Positions 18,375 to 24,907 of a stretch of 24,907 bases of DNA are shown one piece after another. The position numbers and the translations under genes are program-made. Numbering within the stretch: position 1 is the stretch's first letter; each line of letters begins with the position of its first letter. The notes below the pieces were generated by a model. The model saw only the letters and a program-made list of their open reading frames with translations, did not search any database and had not been told where the DNA came from. Source of the DNA: Elusimicrobiota bacterium (lineage in GTDB: Bacteria; Elusimicrobiota; UBA5214; JBBAAG01); contig JBBAAG010000044.1 of NCBI GenBank assembly GCA_041658405.1, forward strand, positions 1 to 24,907, written 5' to 3'.

Positions 18375-19532
18375 TTATAACTCGCCATTGAACGCTTGCC
18401 TTAAGACAGATTTCTTTAGTTCTTCAAGGTCGGATAGTTTATGGCGGTATATGGTTTCGAGCTTTTTTATTTCAGTAGAAAGAACGTCGAGTTTGGTGAT
18501 AATGTGTCTTTGCTTAGAGATATCCGGGAATGGAATTACAGAGTTCTCAATAAATTCTTTTGAGACTCTTTTATGTCCCACCGCACCCATCATTCTCTTT
18601 GCTCCTTCTTGTCTAAATTCATTACGAGATAAGTAGTAATATAAAAACTCGGGTGCTAAATCTTTATTTGTTCGGAAAACGATATACTCGCTTGAGCCAA
18701 AACCAATACCATTTTTCAAATTACGAGCAATCCCCAATTTCCCATTCTCAAAACAAGGTGTTATTTTTGCTAAAAGAACGTCCTCATTGGCAAAGTAAGT
18801 ATAATTTCCCTCAACTTCTTTTAACTGTTTTTCCTTTATCGGAATAAACTTCTTTTTGTGTATTCCCAAATCTTCCATTGGAACAAAAGAAACTAAATCT
18901 GTTTCTTTTAGTTTAGTTCGAGCTTCATTTTTAGGAGGTCTAATCTCGCACATTTCCCCCAACTTTTTCTCTTCCCAGTCTTCCCCCGGATTGGCAAAGA
19001 CGTTCTGTAGATACGACTCAAATAGTTCACGGGCGTTCTGCAGGTTCTTCTCAGCGTTTTCTTTTGTTTTCGCAACAGCAGCGAATGCTTTATCAAGTAT
19101 CGCGACAATGTGTTTTTGTTCTTCTTTTGATTTAGGGAATTGTAATAACACATCTTCTAACGAGGAGTTAGAAATGACTGGCTGAGCAGCTTGTCTTGCA
19201 TAACTACGAAGATTCTTAAAGTTTAATAAGTATGTAAGAAAAGCATGATCGAAATCATATTTCCAATCCGTTATTTTGAATGCATTGTCTGTAAGCCATA
19301 TCTTTTCTTTTATATGTCTTACATTCCCGCACAAAGCCCCAACTCTACCAATAACAATATTGCTTCCTGATAGATTGAATTTGTCGTACATGCCTGCGAT
19401 CCCGTTCCCGCCATATACAGGATATTTACCTTCTTCGCCCATCATTTTCCTTGTTATATTATCGCCACTTCTTAATTTGAAGCATTCCCCAAGTTTTTTC
19501 GTTTGCCAGTAATGTTTAATTTGTAAAGTCAT
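18375..19532 (-). CDS. hsdS: Type I restriction-modification specificity subunit
   Basis: The 385-aa HsdS recognises the bipartite DNA target for both methylation and cleavage. It has the normal two-half layout: TRD1 at about 1-140 (start YWQTKKLGECFKLRSGD), central conserved helix at about 140-178 (EEQKHIVAILDKAF, ARELFESYLQNVF), TRD2 at about 185-335 (start DWEEKKLGEMCEIR), and C-terminal conserved helix at about 345-385 (LDVLSTEIKKLETIY, ending RQAFNGEL). Both halves are complete, so it is probably functional. Its ATG overlaps the TGA of the upstream RT gene by 4 nt, so its translation is likely coupled to the RT. The target sequence cannot be read from the protein. The two TRDs look AT-rich at the DNA level compared with hsdM and hsdR. 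Confidence 0.93.
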   Translation of the reverse strand: MTLQIKHYWQTKKLGECFKLRSGDNITRKMMGEEGKYPVYGGNGIAGMYDKFNLSGSNIVIGRVGALCGNVRHIKEKIWLTDNAFKITDWKYDFDHAFLTYLLNFKNLRSYARQAAQPVISNSSLEDVLLQFPKSKEEQKHIVAILDKAFAAVAKTKENAEKNLQNARELFESYLQNVFANPGEDWEEKKLGEMCEIRPPKNEARTKLKETDLVSFVPMEDLGIHKKKFIPIKEKQLKEVEGNYTYFANEDVLLAKITPCFENGKLGIARNLKNGIGFGSSEYIVFRTNKDLAPEFLYYYLSRNEFRQEGAKRMMGAVGHKRVSKEFIENSVIPFPDISKQRHIITKLDVLSTEIKKLETIYRHKLSDLEELKKSVLRQAFNGEL

Positions 19533-21022
19533 AGTTTTGAAGTTATTTCACTAGATAAAAACGTGATCTTTGCACGCCTAGCTTTTTCCATTTCTGTATT
19601 TCTTAATGCTATTTTTTCGATCCTGCATATTTCATAACTAAAAAGCCACCATTCATTTTCATCAACTTTTGAAACCATACTTTTGTAAGATACTATGTTT
19701 TCTTTCCTTATTTTTTTATATAAATAAGCCATCAGGGATGGAATGGGATCTTTTGTTTTAACAATATCCTTCTCTATTCTAGAAAAGTTTTGGATTGACA
19801 GATCATATTTAATAGCTAAAAACATACTCCATGTTATCACATCAGATCTTCGATACTTTGTATGCTCTTCTAATATTTTTGTAAAAGCTTCTTCTATTAT
19901 AGCCTTAATATCGGAATTATTTGATCTAAAAGAATTAATGCCACGAGAAATCAACTCATCACAAGTATCTAAAATATAGGGGAACAAGAAGGAAAGATTT
20001 AAAAAATACCTCAAAACCAATTTATATATCGAATAATCTTTATATTTTTTCTTCTTTAATATTTGCGTAGCATATCTTATTGAAGATTCATTGGGATTTT
20101 TTTCAAACAATTCGCTTGATAAATCTAAAAATCCAATAACGCTGTCTTTTTCCTTTTTTCCTATTGATTGCCAATCAACAGCCATACGTAATTTCCTTAC
20201 CCAATCTTCATTTATTGCCTTGGGATATTCTAGTATCTTCGTCTTCTTAACATTTAGACATAATTTGTAGTCCTCTAAATATTTACTTAAATCACGTATA
20301 AATTTATCTGCTTCTTCTTTTGTTTTACAAGAACACGTGTAATCGTCAATAAAACGGATATAATTGTATTTTTTTAATGCCTGATCTATTTTTGATAATA
20401 TTATTTCACACAAAATAGTAGATGTATCTGCTCCAATAGGTATTCCTCTTGTTTCTCCATCTTGTAAATATTGGCAGGTTTTATCAATCTTGTTATACCA
20501 AATATTATGATCGCGCTGATTCTTTTTAGCTGTCTTTTTCCCAACCAATGCCCAACTTATGCTGTGCGTATAGATACTTGGAAAACAAGAAGAAATGTCA
20601 GCATGAACAAGATATTTATTGCCAAATTGTTTATCTAATTGCAGTTGCTCTTCGCCCGGGTCCTTATCATAACTTTTCAATGAAACTAGTCTTAGATTTC
20701 TATTCCCTGTCTTGGGACAAACCATGCTTTTTTCTTTGTAAAAAACTGGTTGAAATAGTTTTTCAATTTTTACCCAATTATTGAGAATCTCTCTTACCAA
20801 TCTAAAATATCCAAGAGGATGTGGAATTCCCATCTGTCGAGGCGAATTATTATTGCGAGTTAATTTATAACTTAATAAAGAAAACCTGTCATTAAATGGA
20901 ATATTTATAGATTTATTATTTTTAATCCATTTTCCAAATTTCTCAGAAACAAAAATACCATCCAATTTTTCTGGAAATAACCCAAAGCATAACAATTTTG
21001 TATAAACAATATTTTTATCCAT
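19529..21022 (-). CDS. Abi/unknown-group (defence-type) reverse transcriptase inside a type I locus
   Basis: The 497-aa product shows the RT palm motifs: motif A HADISSCFPSI with D142, motif B RGIPIGADTSTILCEIIL at about 192-209, motif C FIDD at 224-227 (F in place of the usual Y), and motif D NVKKTKILEYP at about 257-267. Both catalytic Asp of motif C are present. The region after about 300 is all helical and rich in L, I and K, like the alpha-repeat C-terminal half of AbiA/AbiK/Abi-P2 and other 'unknown group' (DRT) enzymes. No maturase, HNH or integrase domain is seen, so it is not a group II intron RT, and no retron msr-msd is evident. It lies 222 nt after hsdM and overlaps hsdS by 4 nt. 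The ribosome-binding site is weak (AGAAC). The exact DRT subtype is not assigned. Role inferred: phage defence. Confidence 0.85.
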   Translation of the reverse strand: MDKNIVYTKLLCFGLFPEKLDGIFVSEKFGKWIKNNKSINIPFNDRFSLLSYKLTRNNNSPRQMGIPHPLGYFRLVREILNNWVKIEKLFQPVFYKEKSMVCPKTGNRNLRLVSLKSYDKDPGEEQLQLDKQFGNKYLVHADISSCFPSIYTHSISWALVGKKTAKKNQRDHNIWYNKIDKTCQYLQDGETRGIPIGADTSTILCEIILSKIDQALKKYNYIRFIDDYTCSCKTKEEADKFIRDLSKYLEDYKLCLNVKKTKILEYPKAINEDWVRKLRMAVDWQSIGKKEKDSVIGFLDLSSELFEKNPNESSIRYATQILKKKKYKDYSIYKLVLRYFLNLSFLFPYILDTCDELISRGINSFRSNNSDIKAIIEEAFTKILEEHTKYRRSDVITWSMFLAIKYDLSIQNFSRIEKDIVKTKDPIPSLMAYLYKKIRKENIVSYKSMVSKVDENEWWLFSYEICRIEKIALRNTEMEKARRAKITFLSSEITSKL

Positions 21023-21047
21023 AAGTTCTTTTTATAAATATATATCC

Positions 21048-21170
21048 TTAATTTCTCAAAAACCTTAACACTTTCCTTATATAGCTCATCTCCTCTAAAA
21101 TCTCTTTCGGTTCATGCAAAGCGAACTCGTCGCTTTTGTTTGGATTTTTCACTATTATACTTGTTTTCTT
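21048..21170 (-). pseudogene. Remnant of a second hsdM 3' end
   Basis: The minus strand encodes KKTSIIVKNPNKSDEFALHE, followed by PKEILEEMSYIRK..., ending TAA at 21048-21050; a TAG at 21171-21173 closes it upstream. The intact hsdM ends LSVKNPNKKDEAALREPG, then IILDEM. The shared VKNPNK-DE-AL-EP-x-x-IL-EM shows a diverged copy of the HsdM C-terminus. The remnant stops 25 nt before the RT ATG, the spacing of two genes in one operon. The simplest reading is that the RT-hsdS block came from another type I locus and kept its last hsdM codons. Confidence 0.8.
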
Positions 21171-21196
21171 CTATAAATCCCGAGGTTTCCAATTTC

Positions 21197-21221
21197 AGTC
21201 GGTTACCTTTTATAACCGACT
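21197..21221. repeat. Perfect 9-bp inverted repeat downstream of hsdM
   Basis: agtcggtta and taaccgact flank a 7-nt loop. It lies 24 nt after the hsdM stop and before the hsdM remnant. No T run follows on the minus strand, so it is a poor terminator, but it could stabilise the hsdM mRNA end or mark a junction. A 12-codon frame (MKNGLNQGRSRL) opens from an ATG overlapping the hsdM stop and ends inside this stem. Confidence 0.6.
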
Positions 21222-21244
21222 CCTTCCTTGGTTTAAGCCATTTT

Positions 21245-22690
21245 TCATAATATTCTTTTGATTTCCTTAATGATTCCCGCCGATTCTTCATCCAACTCTT
21301 TCATTTCGTCCAAAATTATTCCCGGTTCACGCAACGCGGCTTCATCCTTTTTGTTCGGATTCTTCACCGAAAGGTCACAAGTGGTAGTATCAACATCCGC
21401 GACGTTCACAGTCCACGAGTTTTCAGAATTGGCTCTAGTTTTCTGCAGTTTTACAAACTCTGCCAGGTCGTTTTCATTCAACGGGTTTGTCTTACCAAGG
21501 TTGCGGTCAAGGTTGAGCTGGTAAAACCATGTTTTGCGGGTCGGAGCACCTTTCTCAAAAAATAATACTACCGTCTGAACTCCCGCAGTAAAAACTCCTC
21601 TAGGCAAATCAAGGACTGTATGCAAATTACAACTCTCTAATAATAATTTTCTTAAACTTGTTGCATCATTATTGGAAAGAAACGTATTCTTGATAACCAC
21701 ACCCGCCCGGCCGCCAGCTTTAAGAATCTTGATAAAATGTTGAAGGAATAAAAACGCAGTCTCACCGGTCTTAATAGGAAAGTTTTGCTGTACTTCAGAA
21801 CGTTCCTTGCCGCCAAATGGCGGGTTGGCGAGTACTATGTCATACCGGTCTCTCTCCTGAATATCAGCAAGGTTTTCCGCCAAAGTGTTGGTATGCACAA
21901 TATTCGGCGCTTCCACGCCGTGCAGGATCATGTTCATCGTGCCAATTATATACGCTAACGACTTTTTCTCTTTACCATAGAAAGTGTTCTTCTGCAAGGT
22001 ATCCGCTTCTTTAGTGGTAAGGTTCTTACTGGTTTTGAGGTATTCAAATGCTTCACACAAGAATCCCGCTGACCCTACCGCGCCGTCATATATCTTGTTT
22101 CCGATCGTTGGCGCAACAACTTTCACGATTGTTTTAATCAACGGCCGCGGGGTATAGTACTCCCCGCCGTTTCTACCTGCGTTACCCATATTCTTGATCT
22201 TATCTTCATACAGATGCGACATCTCATGTTTTTCAACATGGGAGCGGAAACGTAGTTCGTCTATCAAATAAACGACTTCGCGCAGGTTGTAGCCGCTCTG
22301 GACTTTGTTCTTTAGCTCGGTAAATATCTCGCCAATCTTGTACTCGATAGTATCGGCGCTTTCAGCATTGGTTTTAAACTTTTTGAAGTAAGTAAACAGT
22401 TTACGGTCAACAAAATCTTTCAGATCGTCGCCGGTGAGGGCTTTGTGGTGATCAAGTTTGCCGTCTTTATCCTTAGGGACAGCCCATACTTCCCAGGAGT
22501 ATTCCGGAGCAATGATCCCGGTGTAAGACTTACCCGCCAGCTTTGCAGCGGTTTTCTTATCTTTCTCGAGATCGTCCAGGTATTTCAGGAAGAGTATCCA
22601 TGAGGTTTGTTCTACATAATCCAGTTCGCTACTACACCCCGCTTCTTTATGCAGGATATCGTCAATATTCTTAAATGCCTGTTCAAACAT
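21245..22690 (-). CDS. hsdM: Type I DNA adenine methyltransferase, M subunit
   Basis: The 481-aa HsdM methylates adenine in the HsdS target using S-adenosylmethionine and is also part of the restriction complex. Residues 1-150 form the HsdM_N helical domain (FKNIDDILHKEAGCSSELDY, WILFLKYLDDLE). Residues 178-182 are YYTPR. Motif I is the DGAVGSAGF variant at 202-210, which is usual for one HsdM group, and the catalytic NPPF of N6-adenine enzymes is at 289-292. The C-terminus VKNPNKKDE...DEESAGIIKEIK fits the family. All key parts are present, so it is probably active. The start has GGAG 6 nt upstream. It is the first gene of the restriction locus. Confidence 0.95.
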   Translation of the reverse strand: MFEQAFKNIDDILHKEAGCSSELDYVEQTSWILFLKYLDDLEKDKKTAAKLAGKSYTGIIAPEYSWEVWAVPKDKDGKLDHHKALTGDDLKDFVDRKLFTYFKKFKTNAESADTIEYKIGEIFTELKNKVQSGYNLREVVYLIDELRFRSHVEKHEMSHLYEDKIKNMGNAGRNGGEYYTPRPLIKTIVKVVAPTIGNKIYDGAVGSAGFLCEAFEYLKTSKNLTTKEADTLQKNTFYGKEKKSLAYIIGTMNMILHGVEAPNIVHTNTLAENLADIQERDRYDIVLANPPFGGKERSEVQQNFPIKTGETAFLFLQHFIKILKAGGRAGVVIKNTFLSNNDATSLRKLLLESCNLHTVLDLPRGVFTAGVQTVVLFFEKGAPTRKTWFYQLNLDRNLGKTNPLNENDLAEFVKLQKTRANSENSWTVNVADVDTTTCDLSVKNPNKKDEAALREPGIILDEMKELDEESAGIIKEIKRIL

Positions 22691-22793
22691 TTAATTCTCC
22701 ACTTTCTTGTTAATATATCTCGTATTGATCATTTTCGTTTTGGAGTAGATACCGATATGCGTTAATAGTCACTGTCACAGGATTTGTATTATT

Positions 22794-22822
22794 ATCTTAT
22801 CAAAAAAGTAAGATGGTAGCAA
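22794..22822 (-). promoter_or_regulatory. Promoter candidate for hsdM
   Basis: Minus strand: TTGCTA (22822-22817), 17-nt spacer, TAAGAT (22799-22794). Each box matches the sigma70 consensus at 4 of 6 positions. A perfect TTGACA further upstream (22836-22831) has only a poor partner (TCTTAC). Transcription would start about 100 nt before the hsdM ATG and run away from the tRNA promoter. Confidence 0.35.
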
Positions 22823-22829
22823 CACTCTA

Positions 22830-22858
22830 TTGTCAACTACGCAGATTTGTAATATAAT
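22830..22858 (+). promoter_or_regulatory. Promoter of tRNA-Thr
   Basis: TTGTCA (22830-22835), 17-nt spacer, TATAAT (22853-22858). This is a near-consensus sigma70-type promoter that would start transcription about 12 nt before the tRNA. Confidence 0.75.
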
Positions 22859-22876
22859 ACTTTTGGTATGCTAGAC

Positions 22877-22949
22877 GCCCATGTAGCTCAGCTGGTAGAG
22901 CAACGGTTTTGTAAACCGTAGGTCGTAGGTTCAAATCCTATCGTGGGCT
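22877..22949 (+). tRNA. tRNA-Thr (anticodon TGT)
   Basis: A complete 73-nt cloverleaf without encoded CCA. The acceptor stem gcccatg pairs with cgtgggc (one T-G pair). The D arm has agctcagctggtagagc. The anticodon stem acggt/accgt closes the loop tttgtaa, giving anticodon TGT, which reads ACA. The T arm is gtagg-ttcaaat-cctat. The discriminator base is T. It is followed by a T-rich stretch (ttttctttattt). It is the only plus-strand gene seen, and it stands between the restriction locus and the envelope protein genes. Confidence 0.95.
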
Positions 22950-22975
22950 TTTCTTTATTTATTGAAGATAAGACT

Positions 22976-24037
22976 TCAGAACGTCGTTACCATCCGTAGT
23001 TCAGGACCGTTCAACTGCGTGGTTAACGAACTTCTTGCACGGTAACCAAACTGTAGTTGTATCATAGAATTCCCCACCCCGAACCCAGCGTAAAGATCCG
23101 TCAACGGCGCCTGGTTGATCACATAAACGCCTAATGCTGCTTTCACAGAAAAGTACTTAAAAAACCATTGGTCAACTGACAGATTTAATGCTAACCCGGA
23201 GAGGCCACTGAGGTTACAATACGCGATGTATGATTCAATAAGCCCGCAGCCCATAGGTTTCCCAACGGTAATCCCTATATCGTAGAGTGACAACGTAAAA
23301 TGTTCAGCCTCAACTTTTTCACTGAAGAGGTTGTAGTTAAACTTAAACCCATAGGATAACTCATCACTTTTCCCGGAGGATACGAGGTTAATCCCCAACC
23401 CTACGGCGTTAATGTTCTCCCCGATATACTGATAATTCAATCCTGCGTTATACCACATATGCCGTTCAGGTACCGGAAGTTCATCAGCCATAATACTACT
23501 GTTTTGCATAGTATCCTGAACTCTCCCCTGAACATTTTCATACATATACACCGTCCCGCCCCCGGGATAAAAGTATGGGTAAGGATAGTAATACGGATAG
23601 TTATACCAATAAAAATCCGGGCTATACCTGCGCGGATGATGACGTGAATACGATCTTTGCGTGGTTGAGTTTGAAGGAGTAGAATCACTATCGTTTGAAG
23701 AGGAAGAATTAAAATCACCATAAAACTTTTTTAATTTAGAATCCTCAGTCTCCGCCTGAGCGACAACGATCAACGGTTGTACTTCACCTTGATAGACATA
23801 CACCTGTTGTGTATCAGACTGGTAATCAGAATACACTTTTTTTAGTTTACTTTCTGTAACAACAAGTTTAGATTCAGTGGTAACATTTTTCTTTTTCTTA
23901 GTATCTGTTATTGTAAAACTATCCTTAAACTCCTCTAAGAGCGACCCAGCGGTGAGGTATGCCGGAAATACAAGCAGTGCGAATACACCGGTGAACAATA
24001 ACTTGTGGTTAAACATAAATATAATATTACCCTTCAC
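22976..24037 (-). CDS. Exported envelope protein, probable outer-membrane beta-barrel C-terminus
   Basis: The 353-aa product from GTG at 24037 has a signal peptide ending near AYLTAG (residue 31). ATG at 24014-24016 (residue 8, MFNHKLLF) is an equally likely start, giving 346 aa. After the signal there is a Lys-rich segment with repeated motifs TESKL (55, 62) and SKLKKVYSDY / SKLKKFYGDF (about 63-72 and 100-109). A Ser/Asn-rich stretch and a Tyr/Pro-rich linker (128-166) follow. The last 160 residues are alternating hydrophobic beta-strand-like segments ending in Phe (RMVTTF), as in outer-membrane barrels. The family is not recognised. It lies 47 bp after the next gene upstream, so the two may form an operon. 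Confidence 0.65.
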   Translation of the reverse strand: MKGNIIFMFNHKLLFTGVFALLVFPAYLTAGSLLEEFKDSFTITDTKKKKNVTTESKLVVTESKLKKVYSDYQSDTQQVYVYQGEVQPLIVVAQAETEDSKLKKFYGDFNSSSSNDSDSTPSNSTTQRSYSRHHPRRYSPDFYWYNYPYYYPYPYFYPGGGTVYMYENVQGRVQDTMQNSSIMADELPVPERHMWYNAGLNYQYIGENINAVGLGINLVSSGKSDELSYGFKFNYNLFSEKVEAEHFTLSLYDIGITVGKPMGCGLIESYIAYCNLSGLSGLALNLSVDQWFFKYFSVKAALGVYVINQAPLTDLYAGFGVGNSMIQLQFGYRARSSLTTQLNGPELRMVTTF

Positions 24038-24084
24038 TTACTTTAGACACATCCGGAAGATAAAAAGTTTACACCCTCTACTTC

Positions 24085-24907
24085 CTAGAAACTATACGCT
24101 ACCCTAAGATCCATCCCATTCTCCTGGCGGTTGACTTTACTTATACTATCAATAATAACAGCGGTAGTAACCGAAAATACAGTATCAAACTTATCTGTCA
24201 CCCTCCACGCGAGTTCAAGTGTCGTATCAGTTTCTTCTGTGTTCAACCCGTAGAGTACCCGCACAACAACTTTCTCGGGGATAATAACGCTGTTAACCAC
24301 AAAACTATATCCCTTCAGTTGTGTAAGGACCTTGCTAGTAATGTTATACACCTCATTTTGGTTACCCCCGACGCTGCAACTAAACCACGATACTATCGGT
24401 AGTTCAAGTTTTGCGCTATAATTAGTTACCTGGGTATCATCCACCATCTTAAGATAATCCTCAAACACATTTTGTCCCGCGGTTAATTCAAAATAGGGGC
24501 TCCCTGGTTCAATACCAAAACGTTGAATTACCATAATATTAACGCCTTTCATAACATTACTCTGCGCGGTATCGGGTACACTTTGAAGCATATTCCCATT
24601 AACACCTATCATGATATCAGGCCATGCATCCGGTGAGTCGATATTAACCCCTATATTAGCAGCCTGCTGGAGTATAGTAAGTTTTGAACCTATATTCTCA
24701 ACATTACTTTTATTAACCGTATAGGCGGTACTAAAATCACATCCCGGCATAAAAGTTAGCATAAAATCAAAATTCCCCGCTTGCCGGTCATTAACAACAT
24801 TTGGTGCGGATAATGACATAAACTCCGGCTGAGTTTCCTGTAAAGCCAACCCCAGTTTAAACCATCCAGTATCGATCCTGGCATCAACACCCCATGCATA
24901 ATCCTGA
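24085..24907 (-). CDS. Outer-membrane beta-barrel-like protein (5' end outside window)
   Basis: The frame is open from the window edge (QDYAWGVDARIDTGWFKLGL...) to a TAG at 24085-24087, about 273 residues; TTG at 24849 is internal, not a start. The sequence alternates hydrophobic and polar residues in short strands (e.g. TGWFKLGLAL, FDFMLTFMPG, TTLELAWRVTDKFDTVFSV) and ends LRVAYSF. A final Phe preceded by alternating residues is the usual C-terminal signal of outer-membrane barrels. No specific family or substrate is recognised. The N-terminus and any signal peptide are missing from the window. Confidence 0.6.
   Translation of the reverse strand, partial: QDYAWGVDARIDTGWFKLGLALQETQPEFMSLSAPNVVNDRQAGNFDFMLTFMPGCDFSTAYTVNKSNVENIGSKLTILQQAANIGVNIDSPDAWPDIMIGVNGNMLQSVPDTAQSNVMKGVNIMVIQRFGIEPGSPYFELTAGQNVFEDYLKMVDDTQVTNYSAKLELPIVSWFSCSVGGNQNEVYNITSKVLTQLKGYSFVVNSVIIPEKVVVRVLYGLNTEETDTTLELAWRVTDKFDTVFSVTTAVIIDSISKVNRQENGMDLRVAYSF

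Noticed and set aside
19529..21022. Group II intron or retron reading of the RT
   Set aside because: No maturase X domain, HNH domain or intron RNA ends are seen, no msr-msd-like structure is recognisable, and the C-terminal half is helical as in Abi-type RTs.
22877..22949. tRNA-Thr as an integration site for the restriction locus
   Set aside because: The locus faces the 5' side of the tRNA, no integrase gene is present, and no repeat of the tRNA 3' end was noticed elsewhere in the window.
24085..24849. TTG at 24849 as the start of the last gene
   Set aside because: The frame stays open to the window edge with sequence continuous in character, so the start is outside the window.

Overview
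The window looks like a piece of chromosome from a low-GC, Gram-negative, probably uncultivated bacterium. The signs are two giant secreted proteins ending in FlgD-Ig/type IX-like C-terminal tails, and two outer-membrane-like proteins ending in Phe. Such architectures are common in the FCB group and in candidate phyla of the Elusimicrobiota kind. No marker gene fixes the taxon. Every protein gene lies on the minus strand and only a tRNA-Thr is on the plus strand, so transcription reads from high to low coordinates.

Right edge (22976-24907): a 5'-truncated outer-membrane-like protein gene is followed by a second envelope protein with a Tyr-rich linker and short SKLKK repeats. A plus-strand tRNA-Thr(UGU) with a good sigma70-type promoter follows; its -35 region overlaps or abuts promoter elements pointing the other way into the restriction locus.

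Centre (15371-22690): a type I restriction-modification locus in the order hsdM, reverse transcriptase (RT), hsdS, truncated accessory gene, hsdR. The RT is of the Abi/'unknown group' (defence-associated) type. Its stop codon overlaps the hsdS start by 4 nt. The 222-nt gap between hsdM and RT holds a second, diverged copy of the hsdM 3' end. Downstream of hsdS there is a short ORF whose first 17 bases nearly copy the hsdR start. The RT-hsdS block also looks AT-richer than hsdM and hsdR. Together these suggest that an RT-hsdS cassette carrying flanks of another type I locus was swapped between hsdM and hsdR. The 143-aa gene before hsdR looks like the C-terminal winged-helix end of an AlbA_2/Fic-associated protein fused to a short N-terminus, with a 12-bp minisatellite in the middle. 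HsdR carries three evenly spaced four-Cys modules.

Left half (204-15034): an apparent operon of four exported proteins. First is a roughly 2,160-aa multidomain protein (SBBP propeller, IPT/TIG, CarboxypepD_reg, 12 near-identical propeller repeats, about 7 fibronectin III domains, FlgD-like tail). It overlaps by 4 nt a 2,153-aa protein made of about 20 carboxypeptidase-regulatory-like repeats. A small two-helix membrane protein and a 462-aa propeller-like secreted protein follow. The first giant gene has lost its frame at an A6 tract beside its best start codon; one extra A restores an ATG and a complete signal peptide.

The extreme left edge carries the first 18 codons of an IS3-type transposase orfA, with its ribosome-binding site inside a small hairpin.
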